A stretch of 64,000 bases of DNA from Myxococcales bacterium (GTDB lineage Bacteria; Myxococcota_A; Polyangia; Haliangiales; Haliangiaceae). Each line of letters opens with the position of its first letter. The first letter of the stretch is position 1. A program made the translations under genes and the position numbers. The stretch is from positions 1 to 64,000 of the forward strand of contig JAQBQF010000117.1 of NCBI GenBank assembly GCA_028287115.1, read 5' to 3'. Shown piece after piece: positions 28,104 to 36,743 of the stretch. The notes under the pieces are model-generated. The model was not told the origin of the DNA. It made no database searches and was given only the letters and a program-made list of their open reading frames with translations.

Positions 28104-29441
28104 ATGTCAGGCGCGTCTATGCGTTGGTTCGAGCTCATGGCGGTATCGGTCGCGATCATCGGGGCGGGCTGTACAGGTGGGGGCGCTAGCGATGGCGGCA
28201 GCGACGTGAACGGTAGCGTGGTGGCGGCTGGCTCGGGCGACTCCGCTCCGACACCGCCGCCACCGCCACCTCCCTCTGCATGTCCGACGCAAACGTATTC
28301 TCTCACGCTCGGCGGTGGAGGCATCGGAATGCTGGCCAACGTCGCAGTCGATGCGGCCGACGATGTGCTCTACCTCAAGAGAGGTGCCGACGCATTCTCC
28401 GGCGTCTCGAAGTACGGGCCACTTGGCGATCTTCTCTACAGGGTTCCGTACGGAGAAGTGGCGACGATGGATGCCGCCGGCAACGCATATGTTGCGGGCT
28501 CGTTCACAGCGCCTCAAGACTTTGGACTTGGGCTGCTCGTCCCAAACGGCAACGTCGACGTGTTCGTCGTCAAGCTAGACCCGACCGGGCGGCCACTCTT
28601 CGCGCGTCAGCTCGATCTGTGCGGCGACGGGGTCACGAGCATCGCGGTCGACGTCAACGGTCGGATCGCGGTCTCCGGCGCCGCGTTGGGCACAGTGGTG
28701 CTCGATGCGAACGGTGGTCGGCTGTTTCAGCTTGGTTTCTCCGGCGATGTCGCCTTCGACACGCAAGGAAATCTGATCGTCGGTGGTTCGTTCAATACGA
28801 CCGTGGACCTCGGCGGCGGGCACATTCTTCGCAACTCCGGTGACGGAGACGGCTTCCTCGCCAAAGTTGATGCGAACGGCAACTTGTTGTTCGCGTACGA
28901 CATCGGCGACGCCGACCTTCCGGCCACCATTCACGGCAGCGGACGCCTCGAGAGTCGGCTGACCTCCCAGCGTGTTCGCGCGGTCGCCGTCGATGCACAG
29001 GACGAGATCGCCTTGATCGGCGAGTTCGACTACGACATCAAACTGTTCGGCCAGAACCAGAGCGCGCTCGAGATCGCGATCAGCGACGTAGCCGACTTTC
29101 TCCATCACGGTAGCTTCGTGGCCAAGCTGGATGCCGCCGGAAACCTCCTCTGGGAACAGTTCGGCAGTGATGCTTCAGCGATGAACGACGTGGCCATCGA
29201 TCTGGCCGGCAACGTCTACGGCACCGGCGACGAGTACGGAAACGCGAGCCCGCCGTTCCGCTACCGCTTCGTCCAGAAGTTTGATCCCGCTGCCACGACG
29301 TTCGGAGGCGCTACGACCTCCGACGGCTCCGGACACGCCCTTGCGGTCGATGGGTGCGGTCGAATGATTTGGGCGAGCTCGTTTCGATTGGGTGGACCGC
29401 TCGTTCGGTTCGACGCCAAGCTCGACAAATTCAATCTCTGA
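28104..29441 (+). CDS. Secreted lipoprotein with SBBP-like beta-propeller repeats
   Basis: 445 residues. Signal ending in lipobox GAGC (~residue 22), Gly/Ser linker and a run of seven prolines (TPPPPPPPSAC). The rest is built of repeats of the type D-A-G-N-x-x-V-A-G-S-F (MDAAGNAYVAGSFT, DTQGNLIVGGSFNTTVDLGG, DANGNLLFAYDI, DLAGNVYGTGDEYG), typical of SBBP/beta-propeller surface proteins abundant in Myxococcota. A lipobox is also reached from the second Met (residue 6). Function unknown; presumably cell-surface binding. Confidence 0.8.
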   Translation: MSGASMRWFELMAVSVAIIGAGCTGGGASDGGSDVNGSVVAAGSGDSAPTPPPPPPPSACPTQTYSLTLGGGGIGMLANVAVDAADDVLYLKRGADAFSGVSKYGPLGDLLYRVPYGEVATMDAAGNAYVAGSFTAPQDFGLGLLVPNGNVDVFVVKLDPTGRPLFARQLDLCGDGVTSIAVDVNGRIAVSGAALGTVVLDANGGRLFQLGFSGDVAFDTQGNLIVGGSFNTTVDLGGGHILRNSGDGDGFLAKVDANGNLLFAYDIGDADLPATIHGSGRLESRLTSQRVRAVAVDAQDEIALIGEFDYDIKLFGQNQSALEIAISDVADFLHHGSFVAKLDAAGNLLWEQFGSDASAMNDVAIDLAGNVYGTGDEYGNASPPFRYRFVQKFDPAATTFGGATTSDGSGHALAVDGCGRMIWASSFRLGGPLVRFDAKLDKFNL

Positions 29442-29481
29442 GGCGGCACCCGATCGCCGGCGCGGAGCCGGGTAGATCGAA

Positions 29482-29643
29482 TCACTTCCAGATGGCACGG
29501 ATACCGACGGCGCGACACTCGTGCTCGCCGTGATGTCCTTTGGGTAGCATGCAGCGTCGGCTAAGCCGTTCGTTGGCGCAGAGCTCCATGGTCTTGCGAT
29601 CGTTGCTCGGCACAGTCACGGTTTCAGGTTCGCGCGTACTCAT
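29482..29643 (-). CDS. 53-residue Cys/His small protein, possible zinc finger
   Basis: A short frame starting at ATG 29643, five bases after a good ribosome site (GAGGAG), and overlapping the end of the heme oxygenase gene by 20 bases. The C-terminal half has C-x8-C-x-L-P-x-G-H-H-G-E-H-E-C: residues MELCANERLSRRCMLP and KGHHGEHECRAVG. The C...C...GHxGxH pattern recurs in tiny bacterial proteins thought to bind zinc. It is likely co-transcribed and coupled with the heme oxygenase. Function unknown; the coding call rests on the ribosome site, coupling and motif. Confidence 0.55.
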   Translation of the reverse strand: MSTREPETVTVPSNDRKTMELCANERLSRRCMLPKGHHGEHECRAVGIRAIWK

Positions 29644-30229
29644 CGACGCTCCTCAGCGCTTGTTCTCGTTGTTGGTACCACTCACATGCCCGACGACACG
29701 CATGACGCGCAGCGCGGACCATTTCGTCGGCGGCCTGCGGCTGCTGTTGCGCTGCACGTTCGAGAATCTCCCCGAACTCATTCCAGCGCGTGACGTCCTT
29801 GCCCTCGTTCGCCGCTAGGTAGGAACACACATATGGCGAACGCTGAACGCGTTCCTCGATGTGCCAGCGAAGGCCGTCGTGGAGCAGCGTCGCGCGTTCC
29901 AGGACAAACATCCAACCGAGCGCTTCATTCGAATTTGCGAACGGCTCGATCGAACACTGTGGAAGCTGTGCGACGCCTCCCGCTGGCATTCCGAGGGCCA
30001 TCAGATCTTTGGCGATGAAGCTCGATCGCGCCCAGTCGCGCAGCTTGATGGAGCCAGCAAAGCCAGGCGTGTACGCGAGTGCCGCTTCGACCGCACTTTC
30101 GAAGCCGAGCACGCGACTCAGCTGCTCGACGTATTGATGACGCGACACGTGCGGTACGACAAGCTCGAGCCACGGACCGTCGAGGTCACAGTGGTAGGGA
30201 CGCGTCTCCATGTTGAGCTTCGTCAACAT
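29624..30229 (-). CDS. Heme oxygenase-like protein (bacteriophytochrome-associated type)
   Basis: 201 residues from the ATG at 30229 (LTKLNMETRPYHCDLDGPW), chosen because the proximal-haem His (His13 in ETRPYHCDL) then falls where the family has it; a longer frame adds 15 residues. Seen: LSRVLGFESAVEAALAY, RDWARSSFIAKDLMALGMPA, QCSIEPFANSNEALGWMFVL and ERATLLHDGLRWHIEERV (the EALGWMYVxERATLLHD-like core of bacterial heme oxygenases). It should cleave haem to biliverdin, CO and Fe. No phytochrome gene is in the window. Followed by the 53-residue Cys/His protein. Confidence 0.78.
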   Translation of the reverse strand: MLTKLNMETRPYHCDLDGPWLELVVPHVSRHQYVEQLSRVLGFESAVEAALAYTPGFAGSIKLRDWARSSFIAKDLMALGMPAGGVAQLPQCSIEPFANSNEALGWMFVLERATLLHDGLRWHIEERVQRSPYVCSYLAANEGKDVTRWNEFGEILERAAQQQPQAADEMVRAARHACRRACEWYQQREQALRSVDEYART

Positions 30230-30859
30230 GGCCGTTTCGTGCATCCCCGCGTAACGCGTGCAAATCATGTGCACACGCGCCTTCGTCCCTTTATCGGTAT
30301 TTCCGACTGCGCAGATGCGTCAGCTTCGCGCGTCGTGCGCCGTTGCTACGAAGTATCGCGCTCGGGGTGGGGACCGCGCGTCAGATTGTGCCGTGCGCGC
30401 TCGATTCGTGCGGTGTGCGAGAACGCTACGCATCCGGGCTCACAAGTCCTGGAACACAAGAACGGGCGGATGCGCACAGCAGTTGCAGGCGGGCGTGCTC
30501 GCAAATGCAGCATCGGCCATGGATGTTCGGGTCGCGTAGGAAACCATGCAACTGACGATCAAGGCGCTGGATGCAGCGGCCGATGACCCGAACTTCGTCA
30601 TCCTCGAGGAATGGGAGCAGCACGAGCTCGACCAAGAGCGCGCGTTGCGAATTCTCGCGCGGCACGCTGAGCGCTCTCGGGTACGTGTTGGGCGTGCCGA
30701 CGAGGTTGTTTGGCGACGACTCCGCAGGTTCCAAGCCGAACGACACGATTAACCGCTCGCACGCCCGCCGGTCGGATGTCGTTCCCGCGGGAACGCTCCT
30801 CTCGCTTGCACGTGGGATGCGGCGGAGCCCCGCGATGTATGCAGGATCCGGAGGTGCAG
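30230..30859. other. 630-bp region with at most one small doubtful gene
   Basis: Between the heme oxygenase start and the WD40-like lipoprotein stop. Apart from the doubtful frame at 30546-30752 I recognise nothing coding. Composition is slightly lower in G+C than the flanks, which fits intergenic or decayed sequence. Confidence 0.45.
30546..30752 (+). CDS. Possible small charged protein, unrecognised
   Basis: 68 codons from an ATG preceded by AGGA at a suitable distance. The start MQLTIKALDAAADDPNFVIL and the helix EEWEQHELDQERALRILARH look protein-like; the last third is Arg/Val-rich and could be spurious. No family recognised. The opposite strand is also open here, so this is tentative. 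Confidence 0.28.
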   Translation: MQLTIKALDAAADDPNFVILEEWEQHELDQERALRILARHAERSRVRVGRADEVVWRRLRRFQAERHD

Positions 30860-31891
30860 CTACTGGCAGCTGAACGCGTGCAAGAGCCCGTCAGCGCCGG
30901 ACGTAAACAGATGCTGGCCGCTCTGGTCCGTGCCCACGCCGACAGGTACGGGAATCATCAACGTCGCGATGATCTCCGCGGTGGCGGTCTTCCAGAGCCG
31001 GAGAGAGCCATCTCGCCCGGCGGTAGCGAACAGCTCGCCACCCGGTAGGATCGCGACGCCCACGGCCTGATGGTCGGGGACCTTCGTGATCGCAGTTGGG
31101 CCGCTGGCGATCTGATCGGGCGCGAAGACGGCGACAAATCCATCGCCGACGGCGACTAACGTACTCGAAGTCGAGTCGAGCCCGATGGCATTCACGACTC
31201 CCTCGATCTGCTGCGAGCCCCATGTTTCTGCGACGGTCATCGGCGAATCAGCGGACCTGCGCTCGATCATGGGCGTGCCGTAGTAGTGTCCCGCGGTGAA
31301 CAGGGAACCGTGATCGCTGAATGCCGCCGAGGTCACACCCCACAATTGGGTCGTTAACGGGCCGACGATGGAGCCGTTGTTGCGATCGACCACGTGCATG
31401 TCCTTGGGCATCCCACCGACCAGCACGCGATCCGCAACCTTGTTCGCTGCGACCGCGACGACCGACGCCTCGCCGATCGTCGTCAGCTTTGCCATCTGGG
31501 CGTCCGACAGGCGCCAATCGATCAACTGCCCGGCCTGATTGCCGCCGAGCACGTGGTCATCAGCGCTGATCGCGAGGGCACCGACGATCGATCCAGCATC
31601 CTCGGTGAAGGGTGTGCCGTACCTTGGATCGGCACCCGGTCCCGTCACCGACCATTGCTTGACGCTGTGATCCTCCGAGCCGAGTACGACCGTCGATCCT
31701 GCAACGGCGATCGAGGTCACGGGTCCGTGCAGGTTACTCGTCGACCACAGCTCCTTCACGCTGCCGCCCGCGAATACGCATTTCTCGATCGCGGATCGTT
31801 CGACCGGCGGCGTGCCGCTCGAATCGGTTCCACACGCGCTCGCGACCAGTGTCGCTCCGACCAAAAGCAAATTAGCTGAAAGTGTTTTCAT
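30860..31891 (-). CDS. Lipoprotein with WD40/PQQ-like beta-propeller
   Basis: 343 residues from the ATG at 31891 (MKTLSANLLLVGATLVASAC, lipobox VASAC). The body is a series of propeller blades: TSIAVAGSTVVLGSEDHSVK, ALAISADDHVLGGNQAGQLI, SAAFSDHGSLFTAGHYYG, VGVAILPGGELFATAGRDGS, LRLWKTATAEIIATL, GQHLFTSGADGLLHAFSC, which match degenerate WD40 repeats. It is probably a periplasmic or surface binding protein. Divergent from a LysR gene, with a palindrome in the 85-bp gap, so that regulator may control it. Confidence 0.8.
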   Translation of the reverse strand: MKTLSANLLLVGATLVASACGTDSSGTPPVERSAIEKCVFAGGSVKELWSTSNLHGPVTSIAVAGSTVVLGSEDHSVKQWSVTGPGADPRYGTPFTEDAGSIVGALAISADDHVLGGNQAGQLIDWRLSDAQMAKLTTIGEASVVAVAANKVADRVLVGGMPKDMHVVDRNNGSIVGPLTTQLWGVTSAAFSDHGSLFTAGHYYGTPMIERRSADSPMTVAETWGSQQIEGVVNAIGLDSTSSTLVAVGDGFVAVFAPDQIASGPTAITKVPDHQAVGVAILPGGELFATAGRDGSLRLWKTATAEIIATLMIPVPVGVGTDQSGQHLFTSGADGLLHAFSCQ

Positions 31892-31932
31892 GAATCCCTC
31901 GGGCGCGAACTTGCCATCGAGCTTCGGTGCGG

Positions 31933-31946
31933 ACAATCGGTATTGT
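31933..31946. promoter_or_regulatory. Palindrome (candidate LysR box) between divergent genes
   Basis: ACAAT-cggt-ATTGT, with a further ATTGT half-site at 31956-31960. It lies in the 85-bp gap between the lipoprotein start (31891) and the LysR gene start (31977), where a LysR-type regulator would act on both. Inferred. Confidence 0.45.
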
Positions 31947-31976
31947 TGGAACGAGATTGTACGGATATGCTGAATT

Positions 31977-32870
31977 ATGGTTCCCGATCTCGAGTCGCTG
32001 CGCTGCTTCGATGCCGCCGCTACTCACCTCAACTTTCGCGTCGCCGCGGGTGCGGTCGCGCTGTCGCCCGCCGCGTTCGGCGACCGCATCAAACGGCTCG
32101 AGCAACAGCTCGACGTTTCGCTCTTTGCGCGAACCACGAGACGCGTCACGCTGACCGCTGCCGGACAGCGACTGGTCACGCAGGCGCGACGTGCACTCGA
32201 GGAAGCTGAGCGCTGCCATCAAGTCGTGCATGAACGACCCGATGCGGTGCCCTTCGAGCTGACGGTCGGAACACGCTTCGAGCTCGGTCTGTCGTGGCTG
32301 ACTCCGTCCCTCAAGCAGCTTCGTGCGTCACGTGCGGAACGAACGCTTCATCTCGTGTTCGGCGATAGCCCCGACCTGCTTGCGCGCGTCCGCAACGGTC
32401 TCTTGGATTGCGCTGTTACGAGCGTACGACTCGCGACGAGTGGCATCGCCTACGAGGTCCTTCACCCGGAGCGCTACGTGTTCGTCGGCGCGGCGAGCCT
32501 GCTTCGGAAGCACCCGCTCACCAAGGCGGCGCACGCAGCCCACCACGTGCTCGTCGATGCATCGCCCGAGCTGCCGCTGTTTCGTTATCTGCTAGATGCG
32601 ACGGGCCGGCGTGATACCTGGGGATTCCGCAATGCGGAGTACCTCGGAACGATCGGCGCGATTCGACTGCGCATCCTTCAAGGGAGTGGGGTCGCGGTCC
32701 TCCCCGAGTACTTCGTCGAACGCGATCTGAAATCGCGGCGCTTGAAGCGGCTCTTACCGCGCGTGGTGCTCCAGGAAGATGCGTTTCGACTCGTGTGGCG
32801 TGCAGGTCATCCGCGCGAGCCCGAGCTCCGGGCATTGGCGAAGGACCTTCTGCGCATTCCCTTGCGTTAG
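31977..32870 (+). CDS. LysR-family transcriptional regulator
   Basis: 297 residues. N-terminal winged helix: LESLRCFDAAATHLNFRVAA, AVALSPAAFGDRIKRLEQQL, SLFARTTRRVTLTAAGQRLV, then a coiled linker helix (ALEEAERCHQVVHERPD) and an effector-binding domain with FELTVGTRFELGLSWLTPSL and GSGVAVLPEYFVERDL. It resembles GcvA/AmpR-type LysR proteins in layout; the effector is unknown. Divergent from the WD40-like lipoprotein. Confidence 0.92.
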   Translation: MVPDLESLRCFDAAATHLNFRVAAGAVALSPAAFGDRIKRLEQQLDVSLFARTTRRVTLTAAGQRLVTQARRALEEAERCHQVVHERPDAVPFELTVGTRFELGLSWLTPSLKQLRASRAERTLHLVFGDSPDLLARVRNGLLDCAVTSVRLATSGIAYEVLHPERYVFVGAASLLRKHPLTKAAHAAHHVLVDASPELPLFRYLLDATGRRDTWGFRNAEYLGTIGAIRLRILQGSGVAVLPEYFVERDLKSRRLKRLLPRVVLQEDAFRLVWRAGHPREPELRALAKDLLRIPLR

Positions 32871-33195
32871 GGATGCCCAGTTCCGTGGCCGACGTCCTCC
32901 CGAAGGGGCGATGCGAGAGGTTCGGAGCCGCGATCGAGAGCAGGTGACGTGCCGCGCGCCGCATAGGCATTCATCGCGCGTGAAATGCGCGGCCGCATTC
33001 GGACCTGGACGTCATTGCGGTCAGTCGGGCCAGTCACGAAAGCACGGCCGAACGAGGTCCGTGCTTCGTGCGCCCAGGGTTCGGACGTTAGACGCCTCTC
33101 AGAGGCGCCTATCTCCTCGAATGCAAACCCCGAAGACTCACGTACGTCAAAGTCCCGACGGTGGTCAGCCGATTGCACGCCCCAAGAAACACCAA
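32871..33195. other. 325-bp gap upstream of the GNAT gene
   Basis: No convincing gene. A perfect CGCCTCT-C-AGAGGCG inverted repeat lies at 33093-33107, about 90 bp before the GNAT start; it has no T-run, so an operator or attenuating hairpin is likelier than a terminator. Confidence 0.4.
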
Positions 33196-34293
33196 ATGAC
33201 CGACCAAAATCTTATGGCCACCTCTCGTTCGGTCGAGCTCGCAGAGCCTGCTCGTCGTCCTCCTCTTTCCTTCCGAGATTATCTGGCTTCCGATCGCAGG
33301 GAGGTCGTGACTCTTCTCAGCATTGGACGGCCCGCCGAGTACGTCGACATCAAGTCGATGATTTTCGACTGGCAGTTCAAATGCAACCCGCACGACGATG
33401 GCCGCAGCCCGTTCCTCGTCGGCGCGCTTGACGATGAAACCATCGTTGCGCTGAACGGCTACATGCCGGCACGGATCAAATTTCAAGGCCGACCGATCCA
33501 TTCCTGCTGGAGTTGCGACACGTACGTGTCACCCAGTTTTCGCGGCCGAGGCTTCGGCAAGGAGCTCGTGAGCCGAGTCTCGGCGGCAGCGCCGGTCATG
33601 CTCGGGTACGGCATCAGCGACATGAGCGACCCAATTTTCGACAAATACGACTGGCTGCTTCACCCACACATCGACCTCCTATTTTTCCATGTCGCCGAAA
33701 AGGGACTCGCCGGGCGGGTCAAGAACCTCGGCTCGCGGCTCACGCGAAAACGGAACGGTTCGGCCGGCTCCTCGAGCACGGTGAGCCATGAAGAAGGACA
33801 GTGGTTCTCCGGTGAGGTCGACGCTCTTTGGACAGAATCGAGAGCTGGATACTTCAGTACCGTCGAGCGGGACGCTGCCTATCTGAACTGGAAGTATCAG
33901 CAGCATCCGCTGAATCGATACACTTCATATTCGCTTCGCTCGAATGCACGCTTGCGAGGCGTGCTGATCGCACGGCACGACCCCGAGGAGTCTGTGATCG
34001 TCGATTACTGCGGTCCCGCTGACGACGTTCGTGCGATGTGCGAGCTGGCGAGCGCTGCCGTCGAGGATCTCTCGCACCGCGCCACCAAGCGCATCCGCTG
34101 CGAAACGACTCATCCCGCGATGATCGAGGCGTTGAAACGGGCGGGCTTCATTTCGTCTCGTTACACCTCGCGATTTCGAGTTCGTTCGAACGAGTCGGCG
34201 ATCGATCCTTTGAAGGACTGGTTCCTCATGCCGGGGGACAGCGACAACGACATGCTGTCGCAGATCGAGCGGCATGTTGACTCCGCACATTAA
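33196..34293 (+). CDS. GNAT-family N-acetyltransferase
   Basis: 365 residues from the ATG at 33196; the open frame upstream is unrelated sequence, and ATG 33214 is an alternative. A GNAT core is visible: FLVGALDDETIVALNGYMPA, then WSCDTYVSPSFRGRGFGKEL with the acetyl-CoA loop R-G-x-G-F/G, and a second domain (YFSTVERDAAYLNWKYQQHP; SVIVDYCGPADDVRAMCELA). This double-domain GNAT type is common beside polysaccharide deacetylases in envelope or exopolysaccharide clusters. It probably forms an operon with the deacetylase 34 bp downstream. Substrate inferred only. Confidence 0.8.
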   Translation: MTDQNLMATSRSVELAEPARRPPLSFRDYLASDRREVVTLLSIGRPAEYVDIKSMIFDWQFKCNPHDDGRSPFLVGALDDETIVALNGYMPARIKFQGRPIHSCWSCDTYVSPSFRGRGFGKELVSRVSAAAPVMLGYGISDMSDPIFDKYDWLLHPHIDLLFFHVAEKGLAGRVKNLGSRLTRKRNGSAGSSSTVSHEEGQWFSGEVDALWTESRAGYFSTVERDAAYLNWKYQQHPLNRYTSYSLRSNARLRGVLIARHDPEESVIVDYCGPADDVRAMCELASAAVEDLSHRATKRIRCETTHPAMIEALKRAGFISSRYTSRFRVRSNESAIDPLKDWFLMPGDSDNDMLSQIERHVDSAH

Positions 34294-34327
34294 CGTTCAT
34301 CGGACGGCGAATCTGTAGGAGGGCGAA

Positions 34328-35362
34328 ATGCGCAAGCGCTTGGTGGCGAGCCTGTTCGAACGAATCGGTGCGACGGAACTGATCCTGGCGTTGCGTCGTC
34401 GCGCGCCATCGCCGTGGCTCCCGATTCTAACGTTTCATCGAGTGCGCGAGCCGGATACAGACTCGCGCTACTGCTTCGACGACGGGGTCATTGACTCGAC
34501 GCCGGAGCAATTCGACCTCCAGATGTCGATCGTTCGTCGATATTTCAATCCGGTCGGAATGGACGATGTGCTGCGTCTCGCGGAGGGCGGATCGATGCCG
34601 CGCAACCCGGTATTGATCACGTTCGACGACGGCTACCGAGACAACCACGAGGTGGCGGTTCCCATCCTCAAACGCCACGGTATCAAGGCCGTGTTCTTCA
34701 TCGCGACGTCATACATCGCGGAACGCCGGGTCTTCTGGTGGGATCGAATCAACTACTTGATGAAGACGTCGACGAAACGAACCATCGAGGTTTCATACCC
34801 GTTCCTGCAGGTGTTCGATGTTCGTACACCCGCCGACAAGACCGGCGCGACGAAGGCGCTCCTCCGCTTGGTGAAGACCCACAATGGCCTGGACCTCGAT
34901 CGATTGTTGGATGGGCTTGCAAAGGCGGCCGACGTCCGCTGGGATGATGAGCTCGAAAAACGGTTCGCGAACGAATACCTGATGACGTGGGACCAGGTGC
35001 GTGACCTCCGCGCGGCGGGCATGGACGTCCAGTCGCACACGCGCACTCACCGGGTGCTTCAGACTCTCGACGACAACCAGATTGTTCACGAGCTGCGCGG
35101 CTCGCGCGACGAGCTGGAACAACAGCTGGACGAACCTGTTCGGGCGATCTCCTATCCGATCGGGCACACGATCAGAGACCGACCGTTCGTTCGGAGGGCC
35201 CTTGCTGCGGCCGGGTACAAGGTCGGTTTTACCAACGACACGGGGGCGCACCCGCTCTGGCGTAAATTCGATCCCTTCGAGGTCAACCGTATCGGTGTAG
35301 ACCTGGATATGCCGACGTCACTGTTTCGAGCGATGCTCGCGATGCCGAACGTGTTTCAATAG
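34328..35362 (+). CDS. Polysaccharide deacetylase (NodB/CE4) family protein
   Basis: 344 residues. A strong AGGAGG site lies six bases before the ATG. CE4 motif 1 is VLITFDDGYRDNHEVAVPIL (catalytic and metal Asp), motif 2 MDVQSHTRTHRVLQTL (metal His pair); later ISYPIGHTIRDRPFVRRAL and AAGYKVGFTNDTGAHPLWRK fit motif 3 and the C-terminal core. There is no clear signal peptide, so it may be cytoplasmic or membrane-associated. It would remove N-acetyl groups from a glycan. Second gene of a pair with the GNAT protein. Confidence 0.9.
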   Translation: MRKRLVASLFERIGATELILALRRRAPSPWLPILTFHRVREPDTDSRYCFDDGVIDSTPEQFDLQMSIVRRYFNPVGMDDVLRLAEGGSMPRNPVLITFDDGYRDNHEVAVPILKRHGIKAVFFIATSYIAERRVFWWDRINYLMKTSTKRTIEVSYPFLQVFDVRTPADKTGATKALLRLVKTHNGLDLDRLLDGLAKAADVRWDDELEKRFANEYLMTWDQVRDLRAAGMDVQSHTRTHRVLQTLDDNQIVHELRGSRDELEQQLDEPVRAISYPIGHTIRDRPFVRRALAAAGYKVGFTNDTGAHPLWRKFDPFEVNRIGVDLDMPTSLFRAMLAMPNVFQ

Positions 35363-35499
35363 CGTGCGGTCGCGCAACGGATCGAGTTTCGAGCCAGCCA
35401 CGCGCCGCCGATCTAGGTCCAGCCAGATCACGTCTTTGGCGTTTCTCGTGGCGTGCTCGAAGCGACGCTGTCTTGCCGACGCGCCACTGTCGATCGAGG

Positions 35500-36012
35500 T
35501 TACGGTTCCGGCAGGCGCGGAGCGCTCACGGCGCTCGGCGCCGCGGGTTCTCCGATCGGAAACGCCATCCGTGTGCGCCTGCCGGCCTTCGCGGTGGGCG
35601 CGGGTAGCACGCGTCCTGCGAGGACGGCGTGCACGCACGCGAGCGCGCTGTCGCCGATCGAGGCCGTCGGCAGCAGATCGGCGCTCTCGATCTGCACGCT
35701 GCCGTCGAGCGTCGCGAGATCGAGGATGAACACGGCACCTTGCGCGTTGCAGCTCGCGAGCGGAAGCGCGTGCAGTCCCTCGACGAGATCGCTCCGCAGC
35801 TGCTTCGTTGCCGACCGAGGTGCCCGCACGTTCCTGTCCACAGAGCGGCCTTCGAGGACCGGCGTCTCGCGCACCCGCTCACGAGTGGGCGACGGGTGCT
35901 CGTCGACCACGACGTGCGCTGGCTCGTGCACACGCGCGAGGACCAACACGCCGCATATCGCGAGGCACGTGATGGACCAGCCCGTGATCACGAGACGCGC
36001 GCGCAGCCTCAT
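35500..36012 (-). CDS. Single-pass membrane protein, unknown
   Basis: 170 residues from the ATG at 36012, which overlaps the stop of the FKBP gene (36009-36012). One N-terminal membrane helix (LVITGWSITCLAICGVLVLA), then a basic/Pro linker and a C-terminal domain (CNAQGAVFILDLATLDGSVQ; SALACVHAVLAGRVLPAP). The end loosely resembles the AgmX/PglI C-terminal domains of myxobacteria, which is an inference. Last gene of an operon with the di-heme protein and FKBP. Confidence 0.6.
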   Translation of the reverse strand: MRLRARLVITGWSITCLAICGVLVLARVHEPAHVVVDEHPSPTRERVRETPVLEGRSVDRNVRAPRSATKQLRSDLVEGLHALPLASCNAQGAVFILDLATLDGSVQIESADLLPTASIGDSALACVHAVLAGRVLPAPTAKAGRRTRMAFPIGEPAAPSAVSAPRLPEP

Positions 36013-36734
36013 GACTTGATCCCGAGCAGCTCGATCTCGAAGATGAGCGTCGCATTCGGAGGAATCTTCGATCCGGATCCGCGCTCTCCGTACGCGAGCG
36101 AAGGCGGCACGAACAGCTGCCATTTCGATCCAACCGGCATCATCGGCAGCGCCTCTTGCCAGCCGTGGATCAAGCCCGTCATCTTCAACGTCGAAGGTTG
36201 TCCTCGCTTGTACGAGCTGTCGAATTCCGTCCCATCGACGCGCGTGCCTCGATACTGACACTCGACCGTGTCGGTGCTCGCCGGTTTCTTACCCGCGCCT
36301 GCTTTGAGGACCTTGTACTGGAGGCCGCTTGGCAAAGTCACGACGCCTGGTTTCTTCGCGTTCTCGGCCAAGAACACCTCGGTCTGCTGCTTCGCGGCGG
36401 CAGCAGTCACTTTCATCGCTTCCTTCGCTTTTTGCTGGAGCTCGCTGCGAAAAGTCATCAACGTCTTCTGCACGTCTTGCTCGGACATGGCCAACGTCCC
36501 GCCTTCGAGCGCATCGCGCAGTCCCTTCTCCACGGCCGCTACCTCGAGCGCTACTCCGGGCCGCTTGAAGCTCCTCGCCATCACCACTCCGACCGCGTAG
36601 CTGACCTTTCCTTGCGGCGTCTCGATGGATGCGTCGGTCGGAGGACTCGCGGTGCTCCAGGTGCGGGTCACCGCTCGCGTTCCGATCGCGAGGACAATCG
36701 CAACGCCGATCACGAATAGCCATTTCGTCTTCAT
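36009..36734 (-). CDS. FKBP-type peptidyl-prolyl isomerase (FkpA/Mip-like)
   Basis: 241 residues: an N-terminal signal or membrane helix (WLFVIGVAIVLAIGTRAVTR), a dimerisation helix region (VSYAVGVVMARSFKR to about residue 120, FLAENAKKPGVVTLPSGLQY), then the FKBP domain with VECQYRGTRVDGTEFDSSYK, LIHGWQEALPMMPVGSKWQL, FVPPSLAYGERGSGSKIPPN and LIFEIELLGI. It should assist folding outside the cytoplasm. Nine bases after the giant di-heme gene and four-base overlap with the next gene, so perhaps a folding helper for the exported di-heme protein. Confidence 0.93.
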   Translation of the reverse strand: MKTKWLFVIGVAIVLAIGTRAVTRTWSTASPPTDASIETPQGKVSYAVGVVMARSFKRPGVALEVAAVEKGLRDALEGGTLAMSEQDVQKTLMTFRSELQQKAKEAMKVTAAAAKQQTEVFLAENAKKPGVVTLPSGLQYKVLKAGAGKKPASTDTVECQYRGTRVDGTEFDSSYKRGQPSTLKMTGLIHGWQEALPMMPVGSKWQLFVPPSLAYGERGSGSKIPPNATLIFEIELLGIKS

Positions 36735-36743
36735 CGGATTCTC

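Noticed and set aside
33093..33107. Hairpin CGCCTCT-C-AGAGGCG considered as a terminator
   Set aside because: No T-run follows and the loop is too tight as drawn; an operator is equally likely.
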